A stretch of 18,983 nt of DNA from Flavobacteriaceae bacterium (GTDB lineage Bacteria > Bacteroidota > Bacteroidia > Flavobacteriales > Flavobacteriaceae), in the NCBI GenBank assembly GCA_003533785.1, contig DQCR01000068.1, positions 16,115 through 35,097 of the forward strand, in the 5' to 3' direction. Each line of letters opens with the position of its first letter. Positions within the stretch are counted from its first letter, which is position 1. The notes below the pieces were generated by a model. The model worked only from the letters and a program-made list of their open reading frames with translations. It was not told the DNA's origin and did no database searches. Positions 1 to 7,132 of this stretch are shown piece after piece. The translations under genes and the position numbers were made by a program.

Positions 1-217
1 TCATTGGGGCCAATTGCTATACGACAAACTGGGATTAGTAGGGATCACACGATCCGATTTTATCTTTGTAGAGGGTATGCCGCATCTATTGGAAATTAAT
101 ACTGTTCCTGGTATGACCCAAGCCAGTATCATTCCGCAACAATGTGCTGCAGCTGGATTGAGTCTTCAGGAATTATTTTGTGAATTGGTCAATGAAGCAC
201 TTCAAAGAAATCCATAA
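1..217 (+). CDS. ddl: D-alanine--D-alanine ligase, C-terminal fragment (cut by window edge)
   Basis: This is the last 71 residues of the ATP-grasp ligase that joins two D-alanines for peptidoglycan precursors in the cytoplasm. The frame is open from base 2 (His-Trp-Gly-Gln...) and runs off the left edge, so the TTG at base 14 is not a start. The diagnostic piece is EINTVPGMT, the C-terminal Ddl motif whose Glu and Asn bind the catalytic Mg ions; SDFIFVEG just before it and the SIIPQQ segment after it also fit Ddl. The gene is followed by coaD after 19 bases on the same strand, so the two are probably cotranscribed. Only the C-terminal lobe is visible, so intactness of the rest cannot be judged. 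Confidence 0.93.
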   Translation, partial: HWGQLLYDKLGLVGITRSDFIFVEGMPHLLEINTVPGMTQASIIPQQCAAAGLSLQELFCELVNEALQRNP

Positions 218-236
218 TTTTGTATAAAACATTCCT

Positions 237-692
237 ATGAAACGCGCTGTTTTTCCAGGTTCCTTTGATCCAATCACTCTCGGACATGAAGATATTATCT
301 TAAGAGGGCTGCCTCTTTTTGATGAAATTGTAATTGCTGTTGGAAAAAATAGTGAAAAGAAATACATGTTTTCCGAAGCCCAGCGAATAGGCTTTCTCAA
401 ATCTGTATTCAAGGAACATTCCAAAATTAGAATAACTACCTACTCTGGGCTCACCACCGATTTTTGCAAAAAAATTGAAGCCGACTTTATCTTAAGAGGG
501 CTTCGTAATCCGGCTGATTTTGAGTTTGAAAAAGCAATCGCTCACACCAACCGCACCCTCTCTGGAATTGAAACATTATTTTTCCTAACCGCAGCCAAAA
601 CCTCCTATATCAGCAGTTCAATTGTGAGGGATGTGATTCGCAATGGTGGAGATTATTCGTCTTTGGTCCCCAAGAACCTTTCCCTAAGATAG
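237..692 (+). CDS. coaD: Phosphopantetheine adenylyltransferase (PPAT)
   Basis: CoaD transfers AMP from ATP to 4'-phosphopantetheine to give dephospho-CoA, the penultimate step of CoA synthesis. The 151-residue length is normal for the family. The nucleotidyltransferase signature GSFDPITLGH lies at residues 8-17, with the conserved FDP and the H17 of the T/HxGH motif. RGLRN at about 87-91 and ISSSIVR at 125-131 match the conserved PPAT segments. The ATG is preceded by an AT-rich leader without a clear Shine-Dalgarno site, which is usual in Bacteroidota. It lies 19 bases after ddl. Its 3' end overlaps the 3' end of the opposing Nudix gene by 9 bases. Confidence 0.97.
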   Translation: MKRAVFPGSFDPITLGHEDIILRGLPLFDEIVIAVGKNSEKKYMFSEAQRIGFLKSVFKEHSKIRITTYSGLTTDFCKKIEADFILRGLRNPADFEFEKAIAHTNRTLSGIETLFFLTAAKTSYISSSIVRDVIRNGGDYSSLVPKNLSLR

Positions 693-1289
693 GACCCCTT
701 TTTGTTCAAAATGGATTTTAATATTCTCGTAGGCATTATCCAGTAATTGGGATATTTCCTCCTTCGATTTCCATTCTGCCTTTTTAATCCCTTCTTCCAA
801 TTGAGGCTGTAATCTTCTTGTAAAGTCAGTTTTCATTAAATACCAATGTGTTTTTTTCAAACGATGCTTCCCGTTTCGAGAAAAAATATGATAGGTGATT
901 GGTAATGGTTTTAAAACAATTAAGTCTGTTGCCCCAGTTTCTTCAGTAACCTCTCGAACAGCCGCATCCAAAATAAGTTCTTTCTTTTCTATTCTCCCCT
1001 TGGGCAAATCCCATTTTCCATTTCTGAATATCATTAGTATACGCCCGTTGGAATGCTTCACCAATCCTCCAGCTGCCTCAACGATTGGGAAGCGTTTTAC
1101 AAAGTGCTTCCACAGCTTTTCCTCATCTTTATGATAGAGGTATACGGCTTTAATTTTGGAGGATTTCAGTGCTTTTAGAATAAAATTTTTGGCACTGTAT
1201 TTAATATGAAATAGAGGGGTCGAGTCGGTATTGATTTCCCGAGAGCTCGTCAAATAAATAGGCTTATGGTTGAAAAAAACTTTATACAT
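684..1289 (-). CDS. Nudix hydrolase with N-terminal extension
   Basis: This 201-residue protein carries a complete Nudix box at about residues 98-120: G98, then E104 after five residues, then REVTEETGA with R112, E113, E116, E117 and G119, the Mg-binding and catalytic set for hydrolysis of nucleoside diphosphates linked to another moiety. The KWDLPKG segment before the box is typical. About 70 residues precede the Nudix fold and show no motif I recognise. The substrate cannot be read from the sequence. It is convergent with coaD (9-base overlap) and divergent from pyrE with only 7 bases between start codons. Flavobacteria often keep such a Nudix gene next to pyrE, from memory; a house-cleaning role for nucleotides is inference. 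Confidence 0.9.
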   Translation of the reverse strand: MYKVFFNHKPIYLTSSREINTDSTPLFHIKYSAKNFILKALKSSKIKAVYLYHKDEEKLWKHFVKRFPIVEAAGGLVKHSNGRILMIFRNGKWDLPKGRIEKKELILDAAVREVTEETGATDLIVLKPLPITYHIFSRNGKHRLKKTHWYLMKTDFTRRLQPQLEEGIKKAEWKSKEEISQLLDNAYENIKIHFEQKGVLS

Positions 1290-1296
1290 TTAACCC

Positions 1297-1944
1297 ATGA
1301 TTTATGATATGCAAACGGCTACAAAAACAGCCGAGCACCTCCTACAAATTAATGCAATAAAATTGAGTCCAAAAAATCCGTTTACTTGGGCCAGTGGATG
1401 GCAATCCCCAATTTATTGCGATAATAGAGTGAGCCTTTCCTTTCCAGAAATCCGTTCTTTTTTAGCACAAGAAATAGCAAGTCAGCTCACAGCTCTTTAT
1501 GGACGGGACATAGTGATTGCTGGTGTTGCCACAGGAGCCATTGGAATAGGAATGCTTGTGGCCCATCAGATGAATCTTCCTTTCGTTTACATTCGTCCGG
1601 AAACGAAAAAGCATGGTCGACAAAATCAGATCGAAGGGCACCTTCAGCAAGCCTCCAAAGTAGTGGTAGTTGAGGACTTGATCAGTACCGGTAAAAGTAG
1701 CCTCAAAGCCGTTGATGCCCTGCGAAGCGCACAGACAGAGGTGCTTGGTATGATTGCATTGTTCACCTATGGTTTTCCCACAGCAGCCGAGAACTTTAAA
1801 GAAGCTGCAGTCAAATTGCATACTCTATCGGACTATTCCACCCTTATCGCAGTGGCCAAGCAACAAATGGCTATTGATGACTCAGAATTGGAATTGTTAA
1901 AAAAATGGAGAGAAAACCCCTCAGAATGGGCATCGGATGCTTAA
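1297..1944 (+). CDS. pyrE: Orotate phosphoribosyltransferase
   Basis: PyrE makes orotidine 5'-phosphate from orotate and PRPP in pyrimidine synthesis. The PRPP-binding motif VVVEDLISTGKSS is at residues 123-135, and the flexible catalytic loop KKHGRQNQIEG follows at 104-114. The N-terminal block FTWASGWQSPIYCDNR at 29-44 is characteristic of the flavobacterial enzyme. The 215-residue length is normal. I keep the ATG at 1297 because flavobacterial PyrE proteins start with a similar MIxx-xTAxKTAE segment, although an ATG four codons later is possible. The start lies 7 bases from the divergent Nudix start, so its promoter must be inside the Nudix gene. Its stop codon shares the bases TTAA with that of birA. 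Confidence 0.97.
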   Translation: MIYDMQTATKTAEHLLQINAIKLSPKNPFTWASGWQSPIYCDNRVSLSFPEIRSFLAQEIASQLTALYGRDIVIAGVATGAIGIGMLVAHQMNLPFVYIRPETKKHGRQNQIEGHLQQASKVVVVEDLISTGKSSLKAVDALRSAQTEVLGMIALFTYGFPTAAENFKEAAVKLHTLSDYSTLIAVAKQQMAIDDSELELLKKWRENPSEWASDA

Positions 1945-2681
1945 CGAATCAATTTCAAAAGCTTAGAGTCGTTAAATATTTCTATTTCTCCAGATTGCCA
2001 TTCCAATTGGAGCGCACCAGAAGGGTTTACTCCAATAATTTTCCCTTTGCGTTTATTATTCTTGTACTCAAACATGCACCATTGCTCATATCCATATAGG
2101 TTTTCTATATAGGTTTTTTGAATTTCTTCTACAACTTGATTATTCAGTGAGAGGAAAAAAGCTTCAATTTCCTGAAGCAGTTTTTCAAAAAGAACATTGC
2201 GATCCAATTCTTTTCCAAGCAGTAGTGACAGTGAACTGGCTTGGGAATAGCTCGAAAAATCGGATTGATTCACATTCATACCTATTCCAACTATGGTGGA
2301 TTTTAACTCCTTTCCTTGGAGGTAATTCTCAATGAGAAGCCCTGCCACTTTTGAGTTGCCTGACAAAATGTCGTTTGGCCATTTTATTTTTATTGCTGGA
2401 ATTTCGTAGGATCTAAGAACCCTAACAAGAGCTAAACAAACCCCCTTATTAACTTGAAAATGATCTAACACCCCAAGAGGTAATTCTGGCCAGAACACAC
2501 TGAAAGTAAGGTTTTTCCCTTTCTGAGATTCCCAACGGTTGGCAAATTGTCCTCTCCCTTCTGTTTGATACTCGGCCCAAACAACCCTGGGGACACTTGC
2601 TTCATTTTTTGAGATGCGCTTTTTTAACACTTCGTTGGTCGAGGTGGTGGCATCAAGTTTGTGTATTTTGAATGCAGTCAA
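1941..2681 (-). CDS. birA: Biotin--[acetyl-CoA-carboxylase] ligase, monofunctional
   Basis: The enzyme activates biotin with ATP and attaches it to the lysine of biotin carboxyl carrier proteins. Motifs in order are STN at residues 14-16, EGRGQ at 41-45 (the biotinyl-AMP loop, with WESQKGKNL following), KWPNDI at 100-105 and K111 in the KVAGLL segment, then a small C-terminal domain around KGKIIGVNPSGALQ. At 246 residues it lacks the N-terminal winged helix of E. coli BirA, so it should ligate but not repress. The start appears to be TTG at 2679-2681: no ATG lies between it and an in-frame stop at 2703-2705, and the IHKLDATTSTN segment must be near the N-terminus. It is convergent with pyrE and divergent from rsfS. 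Confidence 0.93.
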   Translation of the reverse strand: MTAFKIHKLDATTSTNEVLKKRISKNEASVPRVVWAEYQTEGRGQFANRWESQKGKNLTFSVFWPELPLGVLDHFQVNKGVCLALVRVLRSYEIPAIKIKWPNDILSGNSKVAGLLIENYLQGKELKSTIVGIGMNVNQSDFSSYSQASSLSLLLGKELDRNVLFEKLLQEIEAFFLSLNNQVVEEIQKTYIENLYGYEQWCMFEYKNNKRKGKIIGVNPSGALQLEWQSGEIEIFNDSKLLKLIR

Positions 2682-2722
2682 GTATTTGTGTATCGGGGAT
2701 ATTTATTGTGTAAATTTGTGTA
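2659..2722 (+). repeat. Four direct copies of TTGTGTA around the birA/rsfS divergent promoter
   Basis: The heptamer TTGTGTA occurs at 2659-2665, 2686-2692, 2706-2712 and 2716-2722. The three copies outside birA are spaced 20 and 10 bases apart, close to whole helical turns. The first copy is inside the birA coding start. Copies at 2686 and 2716 partly coincide with the TTTG elements of the rsfS promoter, so some of the repetition could come from promoter consensus alone. No binding protein is known to me for this motif. Confidence 0.5.
2685..2718 (+). promoter_or_regulatory. Bacteroidota-type promoter for the rsfS-ftsH operon
   Basis: TAAATTTG at 2711-2718 fits the Bacteroidota -7 consensus TANNTTTG exactly, and TTTG at 2685-2688 is a plausible -33 element with 22 bases between. 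Transcription would begin near 2723, giving a leader of about 16 bases before the rsfS ATG. This is the only gap of useful size upstream of the five-gene block, so it is likely its main promoter. Confidence 0.6.
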
Positions 2723-2738
2723 AAACTAAAGATTTTTA

Positions 2739-3107
2739 ATGGCAAAAAAGAACCGGGAAGAAGATGAATTGATGAGAACAATTATAGCGGGCATTGAAGA
2801 AGTAAAAGGCCTTGATATACACCTGCTAGATTTGAGAGAGATTGAAAATACGGTTTGCAGTTATTTTGTGGTTTGTTCGGGAACGTCCAATACACATGTA
2901 GCAGCCATTGTCAACTCGATAAGTAAAACAGTAAGTAAAACCTTACGCGAAAAACCCTACCACACAGAAGGTGAATCTGTGGCTGAATGGGTTTTGATAG
3001 ATTATGTAAATATTGTAGTGCATGTTTTCCAACGTCACATTCGTGATCATTACAACATCGAAGGACTGTGGGGAGATGCTGTTACTACAGAAATCGCTAT
3101 GAAATAA
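2739..3107 (+). CDS. rsfS: Ribosomal silencing factor RsfS (Iojap family)
   Basis: RsfS binds protein L14 of the large ribosomal subunit and blocks subunit joining when nutrients are short. The 122-residue length and the Iojap pattern fit: LDLREIENTVCSYFVVCSG near residues 30-48, the HTEGESVAEWVLIDYVNIVVHVF region near 75-98, and a conserved RDHYNIEGLWGDA near the end (from about residue 102). It is the first gene of a run on the plus strand and is followed by ftsH after 6 bases. The ATG at 2739 sits about 16 bases from the predicted transcription start. The pairing of rsfS with ftsH is common in flavobacteria from memory, and makes the assignment firmer. Confidence 0.95.
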   Translation: MAKKNREEDELMRTIIAGIEEVKGLDIHLLDLREIENTVCSYFVVCSGTSNTHVAAIVNSISKTVSKTLREKPYHTEGESVAEWVLIDYVNIVVHVFQRHIRDHYNIEGLWGDAVTTEIAMK

Positions 3108-3113
3108 AAAAGA

Positions 3114-5081
3114 ATGAGTAAAAACAAGAAACCAGTACCGCAAAAGTTTAATCCCTATTGGATTTATGGCATTGTTATCGTACTCCTGCTGAGTATGAGT
3201 CTTTTTGGTGGGGACAACAATTGGCAGAATCTCAACAAGATTAACATCGGTGAATTTGAACGTTACTTGAATGATGGTGATGTTGATGAGGTTGTTGTAG
3301 TCAATAAAAACCTCGCTCAAATTACCTTAAATCAAGAAGCACTCAATAAGAAAATTCACGAAAGAGTTACAAAAAAGAATTTCCTTGGCCAGGACAACAA
3401 TAAGGGACCTCATTATCAATTCGAAGTGGGTAACTTGGAATTGTTTCAGCGCAAATTGGAAAAAGCGGAAAATAATGATATAGTTTTTAACTACGAATTT
3501 GTCACCATCGAAAACCGTTGGATGGATGTTCTTCTAAGTTTTCTTCCCATATTATTAATCGTTGGTGTCTGGATCTTTTTAATGCGTCGAATGTCTGGCG
3601 GTGGAGCTGGTGGCGCAGGAGGTCAAATTTTCAATATTGGAAAATCAAAGGCCAAATTGTTTGACCAAAACACCGATGTAAAGGTTACTTTTAAAGATGT
3701 TGCAGGTTTGGAAGGGGCCAAGGAAGAGGTTCAGGAAATTGTCGATTTTCTAAAAAACCCAACGAAATACACCAAATTAGGAGGTAAAATCCCCAAAGGA
3801 GCCCTTCTTGTAGGTTCACCAGGCACCGGTAAAACATTATTAGCCAAAGCCGTTGCTGGAGAAGCAAAGGTTCCTTTCTTTTCCCTTTCGGGTTCCGATT
3901 TTGTGGAAATGTTTGTCGGTGTGGGAGCTTCTCGTGTTCGAGACCTTTTCAAACAAGCTAAAGAAAAATCTCCTGCCATTATATTTATTGATGAAATCGA
4001 TGCTATTGGCCGTGCAAGAGGAAGAAACAACATGACAGGATCCAATGACGAACGAGAAAACACCCTCAATCAATTATTGACAGAAATGGACGGTTTTGGA
4101 ACTAAAACGAATGTTATTGTATTGGCGGCCACCAACAGAGCCGATGTCCTTGACAAGGCATTGATGCGTGCCGGTCGTTTCGATCGTCAAATTTATGTAG
4201 ATCTCCCGGATCTGAATGAACGCCGTGAAATATTTAAAGTTCATTTGGCTCCATTGAAAGTAATTAAAACCTTGGATATTGAATTTTTAGCCAAGCAGAC
4301 GCCTGGATTCTCGGGAGCCGATATTGCCAACGTATGTAACGAAGCAGCATTAATAGCAGCTAGAAAAAACAAGAAATCTGTTGGTAAGCAAGATTTCTTA
4401 GATGCGGTAGATAGAATTGTTGGAGGATTAGAAAAGAAAAATAAAATCATCACCCAAGAAGAAAAGAAAACCATTGCCTTTCATGAGGCCGGACACGCTC
4501 TAACCAGTTGGTTGCTCGAATACGCCGCTCCGCTTGTTAAAGTAACTATAGTACCACGAGGACAATCACTGGGGGCAGCCTGGTATCTACCAGAAGAACG
4601 GATGATTGTTCGAACCGAACAAATGTTGGACGAAATGTGTGCCGCATTGGGTGGACGAGCTGCAGAGAAAATCACCTTTAACAAAATTTCAACAGGGGCT
4701 TTAAGCGACCTGGAAAAAGTCACTAAACAAGCTCGTGCTATGGTTTCTGTATATGGGCTCAACGATAATATTGGGAATATTACCTATTACGATTCTTCTG
4801 GCCAAACAGACTATAATTTTTCAAAACCTTATTCCGACGAAACGGCCAAGGTTATCGACAACGAAATCTCAAAAATAATTGAATCTCAATACAAGCGTGC
4901 TTGTCAAATTTTGAAACAAAACAAAACCAAATTGACCGCTCTCGCAGAACGCCTTTTGGAAAAAGAAGTTATCTTTAAAGACGATTTGATAGAATTGCTG
5001 GGAGAACGTCCGTTTAAAAAAGTAGAGATGGTGGATAACAAGCCCAAAAGGACGACCAAAAAGACGATGCCATCGAAATAA
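3114..5081 (+). CDS. ftsH: ATP-dependent zinc metalloprotease FtsH
   Basis: FtsH is a membrane-anchored hexameric AAA+ protease that degrades damaged membrane proteins and selected regulators. A first membrane segment spans about residues 14-31, followed by an exported loop and a second segment about 141-158 ending in RRMSGGG. The AAA domain has Walker A GSPGTGKT at 234-241, Walker B IIFIDEID with D293 and E294, and the second region of homology around RAGRFDRQI. The protease domain has HEAGH at 457-461, with D532 in ALSDLEK as the likely third zinc ligand. The 655-residue length is normal and nothing is missing. The C-terminal tail is Lys/Thr rich. It sits 6 bases after rsfS and 15 before the LUD gene. 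Confidence 0.98.
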   Translation: MSKNKKPVPQKFNPYWIYGIVIVLLLSMSLFGGDNNWQNLNKINIGEFERYLNDGDVDEVVVVNKNLAQITLNQEALNKKIHERVTKKNFLGQDNNKGPHYQFEVGNLELFQRKLEKAENNDIVFNYEFVTIENRWMDVLLSFLPILLIVGVWIFLMRRMSGGGAGGAGGQIFNIGKSKAKLFDQNTDVKVTFKDVAGLEGAKEEVQEIVDFLKNPTKYTKLGGKIPKGALLVGSPGTGKTLLAKAVAGEAKVPFFSLSGSDFVEMFVGVGASRVRDLFKQAKEKSPAIIFIDEIDAIGRARGRNNMTGSNDERENTLNQLLTEMDGFGTKTNVIVLAATNRADVLDKALMRAGRFDRQIYVDLPDLNERREIFKVHLAPLKVIKTLDIEFLAKQTPGFSGADIANVCNEAALIAARKNKKSVGKQDFLDAVDRIVGGLEKKNKIITQEEKKTIAFHEAGHALTSWLLEYAAPLVKVTIVPRGQSLGAAWYLPEERMIVRTEQMLDEMCAALGGRAAEKITFNKISTGALSDLEKVTKQARAMVSVYGLNDNIGNITYYDSSGQTDYNFSKPYSDETAKVIDNEISKIIESQYKRACQILKQNKTKLTALAERLLEKEVIFKDDLIELLGERPFKKVEMVDNKPKRTTKKTMPSK

Positions 5082-5096
5082 GCTAAGACAGGTATT

Positions 5097-5681
5097 TTGA
5101 ATTTCTGGAAAAACTTTTTAGGTAAAAAAGGTACTTCTAAGGAGACAGAGGAGCGAAGTCCTTTCATGCCTAAAATAACAGACCCTGTCGAAATTAATTT
5201 TGCTAAAAAGTTTACCGAAAAAGGAGGTAAATTTTTGTTTGTTGAAAATAAAAATGCGGCTTTAAAAACCTTAGATAAAATTCTTCTAGAAAATTCTTGG
5301 GATAATAAACAGGTCGTTTGCTTAAATAAAATCTTAGCACAAGGTTTTAATTTAAATTTTTCTTCAGTTATCCCAAAGGAAACAAAAGCTTTATTTCTCA
5401 ACTGTGAATACCTGATAGCTAATAAAGGAGGCATGCTCATTTGTCATCATCAAATCCACAATCTAACATTGGACGCACTCCCTGATGATTTAATCCTCTA
5501 TGCTAGTACCGATCAATTTGCCCCTGATATCAGTGAAGGAATGACGCTATTAAAATCTAAATATTTTGGTGATCTTCCCACCAACATTACCACATTGAAT
5601 GTAAAGGATTCCTCAAAAAATAATGATTTTCTGACCCAGGGAAGTTCCGCCAAAAAAATATACTTAATCCTACAAGAATAG
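5097..5681 (+). CDS. LUD (LutC-like) domain protein
   Basis: I read this 194-residue protein as a LUD domain protein, the fold of LutB/LutC in lactate use, on the basis of the segment SSVIPKETKALFLNCEYLIANKGGMLI followed by LPDDLILYASTDQFAPDISEG, and because flavobacteria carry such a gene between ftsH and cdsA. The call rests partly on memory of that neighbourhood. No membrane segment or signal peptide is seen, so it should be cytoplasmic. The likely start is TTG at 5097, 15 bases after ftsH, giving MNFWKNFLGKK; an ATG at 5166 would remove 23 residues. It is AT-rich (15 G+C in the 60 bases from 5221). Its role is unknown; lactate use is unlikely because no lutA or lutB gene is near. Confidence 0.72.
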   Translation: MNFWKNFLGKKGTSKETEERSPFMPKITDPVEINFAKKFTEKGGKFLFVENKNAALKTLDKILLENSWDNKQVVCLNKILAQGFNLNFSSVIPKETKALFLNCEYLIANKGGMLICHHQIHNLTLDALPDDLILYASTDQFAPDISEGMTLLKSKYFGDLPTNITTLNVKDSSKNNDFLTQGSSAKKIYLILQE

Positions 5682-5685
5682 GTTC

Positions 5686-6492
5686 ATGAACGACCTAAAA
5701 ATTCGTCTGTATTCTGGAATACTTTATGCCCTGGTCCTCGTTTTGGCTATCACTTGGGGGCCCCTTTATTTTTATCCAGTTTTATTTATTTTTTCAGCAC
5801 TGGCTACGGTAGAATTCTACCGTTTGAATCAATTCTCATTCACACTACCCTTACTTCTTGTTTTAGGGATCTATGTTGCGCATTACAACGCTCTAATTCC
5901 CTATCAATGGATTTTATTTTTTTTAGCATTCTCCCTTATTTCCTGTTTGCTTTTTGTTTATCGTTTGTGGCATCCCTTTAAATTTAATTACGAGGCAATT
6001 CACCAACTCATCGCAATGGGCTATATCGTTTTCTCTGGTTTCTTTATTATTGCGATTTATGGCAATCAAAGCCACTTCTATCCCCAATTGATGCTTTTGG
6101 TCTACCTGTTGATATGGGTCAACAATAGTGGGGCCTATTTTGTCGGAAGTCTATGGGGTAAAACACCTTTATTTCCGAGCATCTCTCCAAATAAATCATG
6201 GGAAGGTTTTTGGGGAGGACAGTTTTTTTGTTTGATTGCGGGTGGGGCATTCTACCTCTTGGATTCGTCTTTTTCCCATTCACCACTATTGATTCTCTGC
6301 TTGAGTATTCTTATTCCCTCTTTGGCAACATACGGGGACTTGATTCAATCCCAATTCAAGCGCATTGCAGGCGTGAAGGATAGTGGTCGTTTATTTCCAG
6401 GTCATGGAGGGTTCTATGACAGAATGGACAGCATCATCTATGCTGCCCCTTTTATTTATTTATTAATACAAATCACCCGTTATGTTTCATAA
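5686..6492 (+). CDS. cdsA: Phosphatidate cytidylyltransferase (CDP-diacylglycerol synthase)
   Basis: CdsA makes CDP-diacylglycerol from phosphatidic acid and CTP, the precursor of all phospholipids. The protein is 268 residues and very hydrophobic, with about seven or eight membrane segments. The family signature is at residues 222-246: SQFKR at the start, KDSGR in the middle (K231, D232) and PGHGGFYDR at the end, including the metal-binding Asp residues. The segment NKSWEGFWGG before it is also typical. The gene lies 4 bases after the LUD gene and overlaps psd by 11 bases, so cdsA and psd are probably translated together. They act in one pathway, CDP-diacylglycerol to phosphatidylserine to phosphatidylethanolamine; the synthase for the middle step is not in this window. 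Confidence 0.97.
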   Translation: MNDLKIRLYSGILYALVLVLAITWGPLYFYPVLFIFSALATVEFYRLNQFSFTLPLLLVLGIYVAHYNALIPYQWILFFLAFSLISCLLFVYRLWHPFKFNYEAIHQLIAMGYIVFSGFFIIAIYGNQSHFYPQLMLLVYLLIWVNNSGAYFVGSLWGKTPLFPSISPNKSWEGFWGGQFFCLIAGGAFYLLDSSFSHSPLLILCLSILIPSLATYGDLIQSQFKRIAGVKDSGRLFPGHGGFYDRMDSIIYAAPFIYLLIQITRYVS

Positions 6493-7132
6493 AGAAGGAT
6501 TTCAAATCATCTTAATCACCTTTGTATTGGTAGCAGCCATTTCAATAGGTGCAGAATATGCCTTCACCAACCTATATATTCAAAAAGGAACCCAAGTTGT
6601 TGCCATAGGAATATTGGTATTGGTGTTGCAGTTTTTTAGAAATCCTAAAAGAGATACCCCTATTGATGACACCCTTCTTTACGCTCCTGTCGATGGCAAA
6701 GTAGTTGTGATTGAAGAAGTGTTTGAAAAAGAGTTTTTCAAAGAAAAAAAATTGCAAGTTTCCATTTTTATGTCGCCCTTAAATGTCCATGTGACCCGCT
6801 ATTGTATGAGTGGCAAGATTGTCTTTAGCAAATACCATCCTGGGAAATATTTGGTGGCCTGGCATCCCAAATCGTCAGAAGAAAACGAACGAACCACAGT
6901 TGTTCTAGAAAATCAGACTTTTGGCGCCATACTCTACCGTCAGATCGCTGGTGCCTTGGCACGGCGAATAGTTAATTACGCTGAGAAGGATACCGATGTC
7001 GTGCAAGGGACCGATGCTGGTTTTATCAAATTTGGATCGAGAGTAGATCTCTTCCTTCCTTTAGGAACCCCTTTGAAAGTCAATCTCCACCAACATGTCA
7101 AGGGCGGAATAGATGTTATTGCATCAGTTTAG
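6482..7132 (+). CDS. psd: Phosphatidylserine decarboxylase (short, pyruvoyl type)
   Basis: Psd converts phosphatidylserine to phosphatidylethanolamine at the inner membrane. The protein is 216 residues, the short form found in Bacteroidota. Membrane segments are predicted at about 8-28 and 38-52. Conserved pieces are FFRNP at 51-55, APVDGKV at 68-74, SPLNVHVTR, and the self-cleavage site FGS, where the chain is cut between G185 and S186 so that S186 becomes the pyruvoyl cofactor. The small alpha chain would then be 31 residues. The ATG lies inside cdsA (11-base overlap). The 3' end overlaps valS on the other strand by 17 bases. Confidence 0.95.
   Translation: MFHKEGFQIILITFVLVAAISIGAEYAFTNLYIQKGTQVVAIGILVLVLQFFRNPKRDTPIDDTLLYAPVDGKVVVIEEVFEKEFFKEKKLQVSIFMSPLNVHVTRYCMSGKIVFSKYHPGKYLVAWHPKSSEENERTTVVLENQTFGAILYRQIAGALARRIVNYAEKDTDVVQGTDAGFIKFGSRVDLFLPLGTPLKVNLHQHVKGGIDVIASV

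Noticed and set aside
1462..1821. 119-codon minus-strand open frame inside pyrE
   Set aside because: It is a shadow of a fully conserved pyrE with the PRPP motif intact.
4904..5440. 178-codon minus-strand open frame
   Set aside because: It lies antisense to the end of ftsH and the start of the LUD gene, both of which are supported by motifs or context, and shows no family feature of its own.
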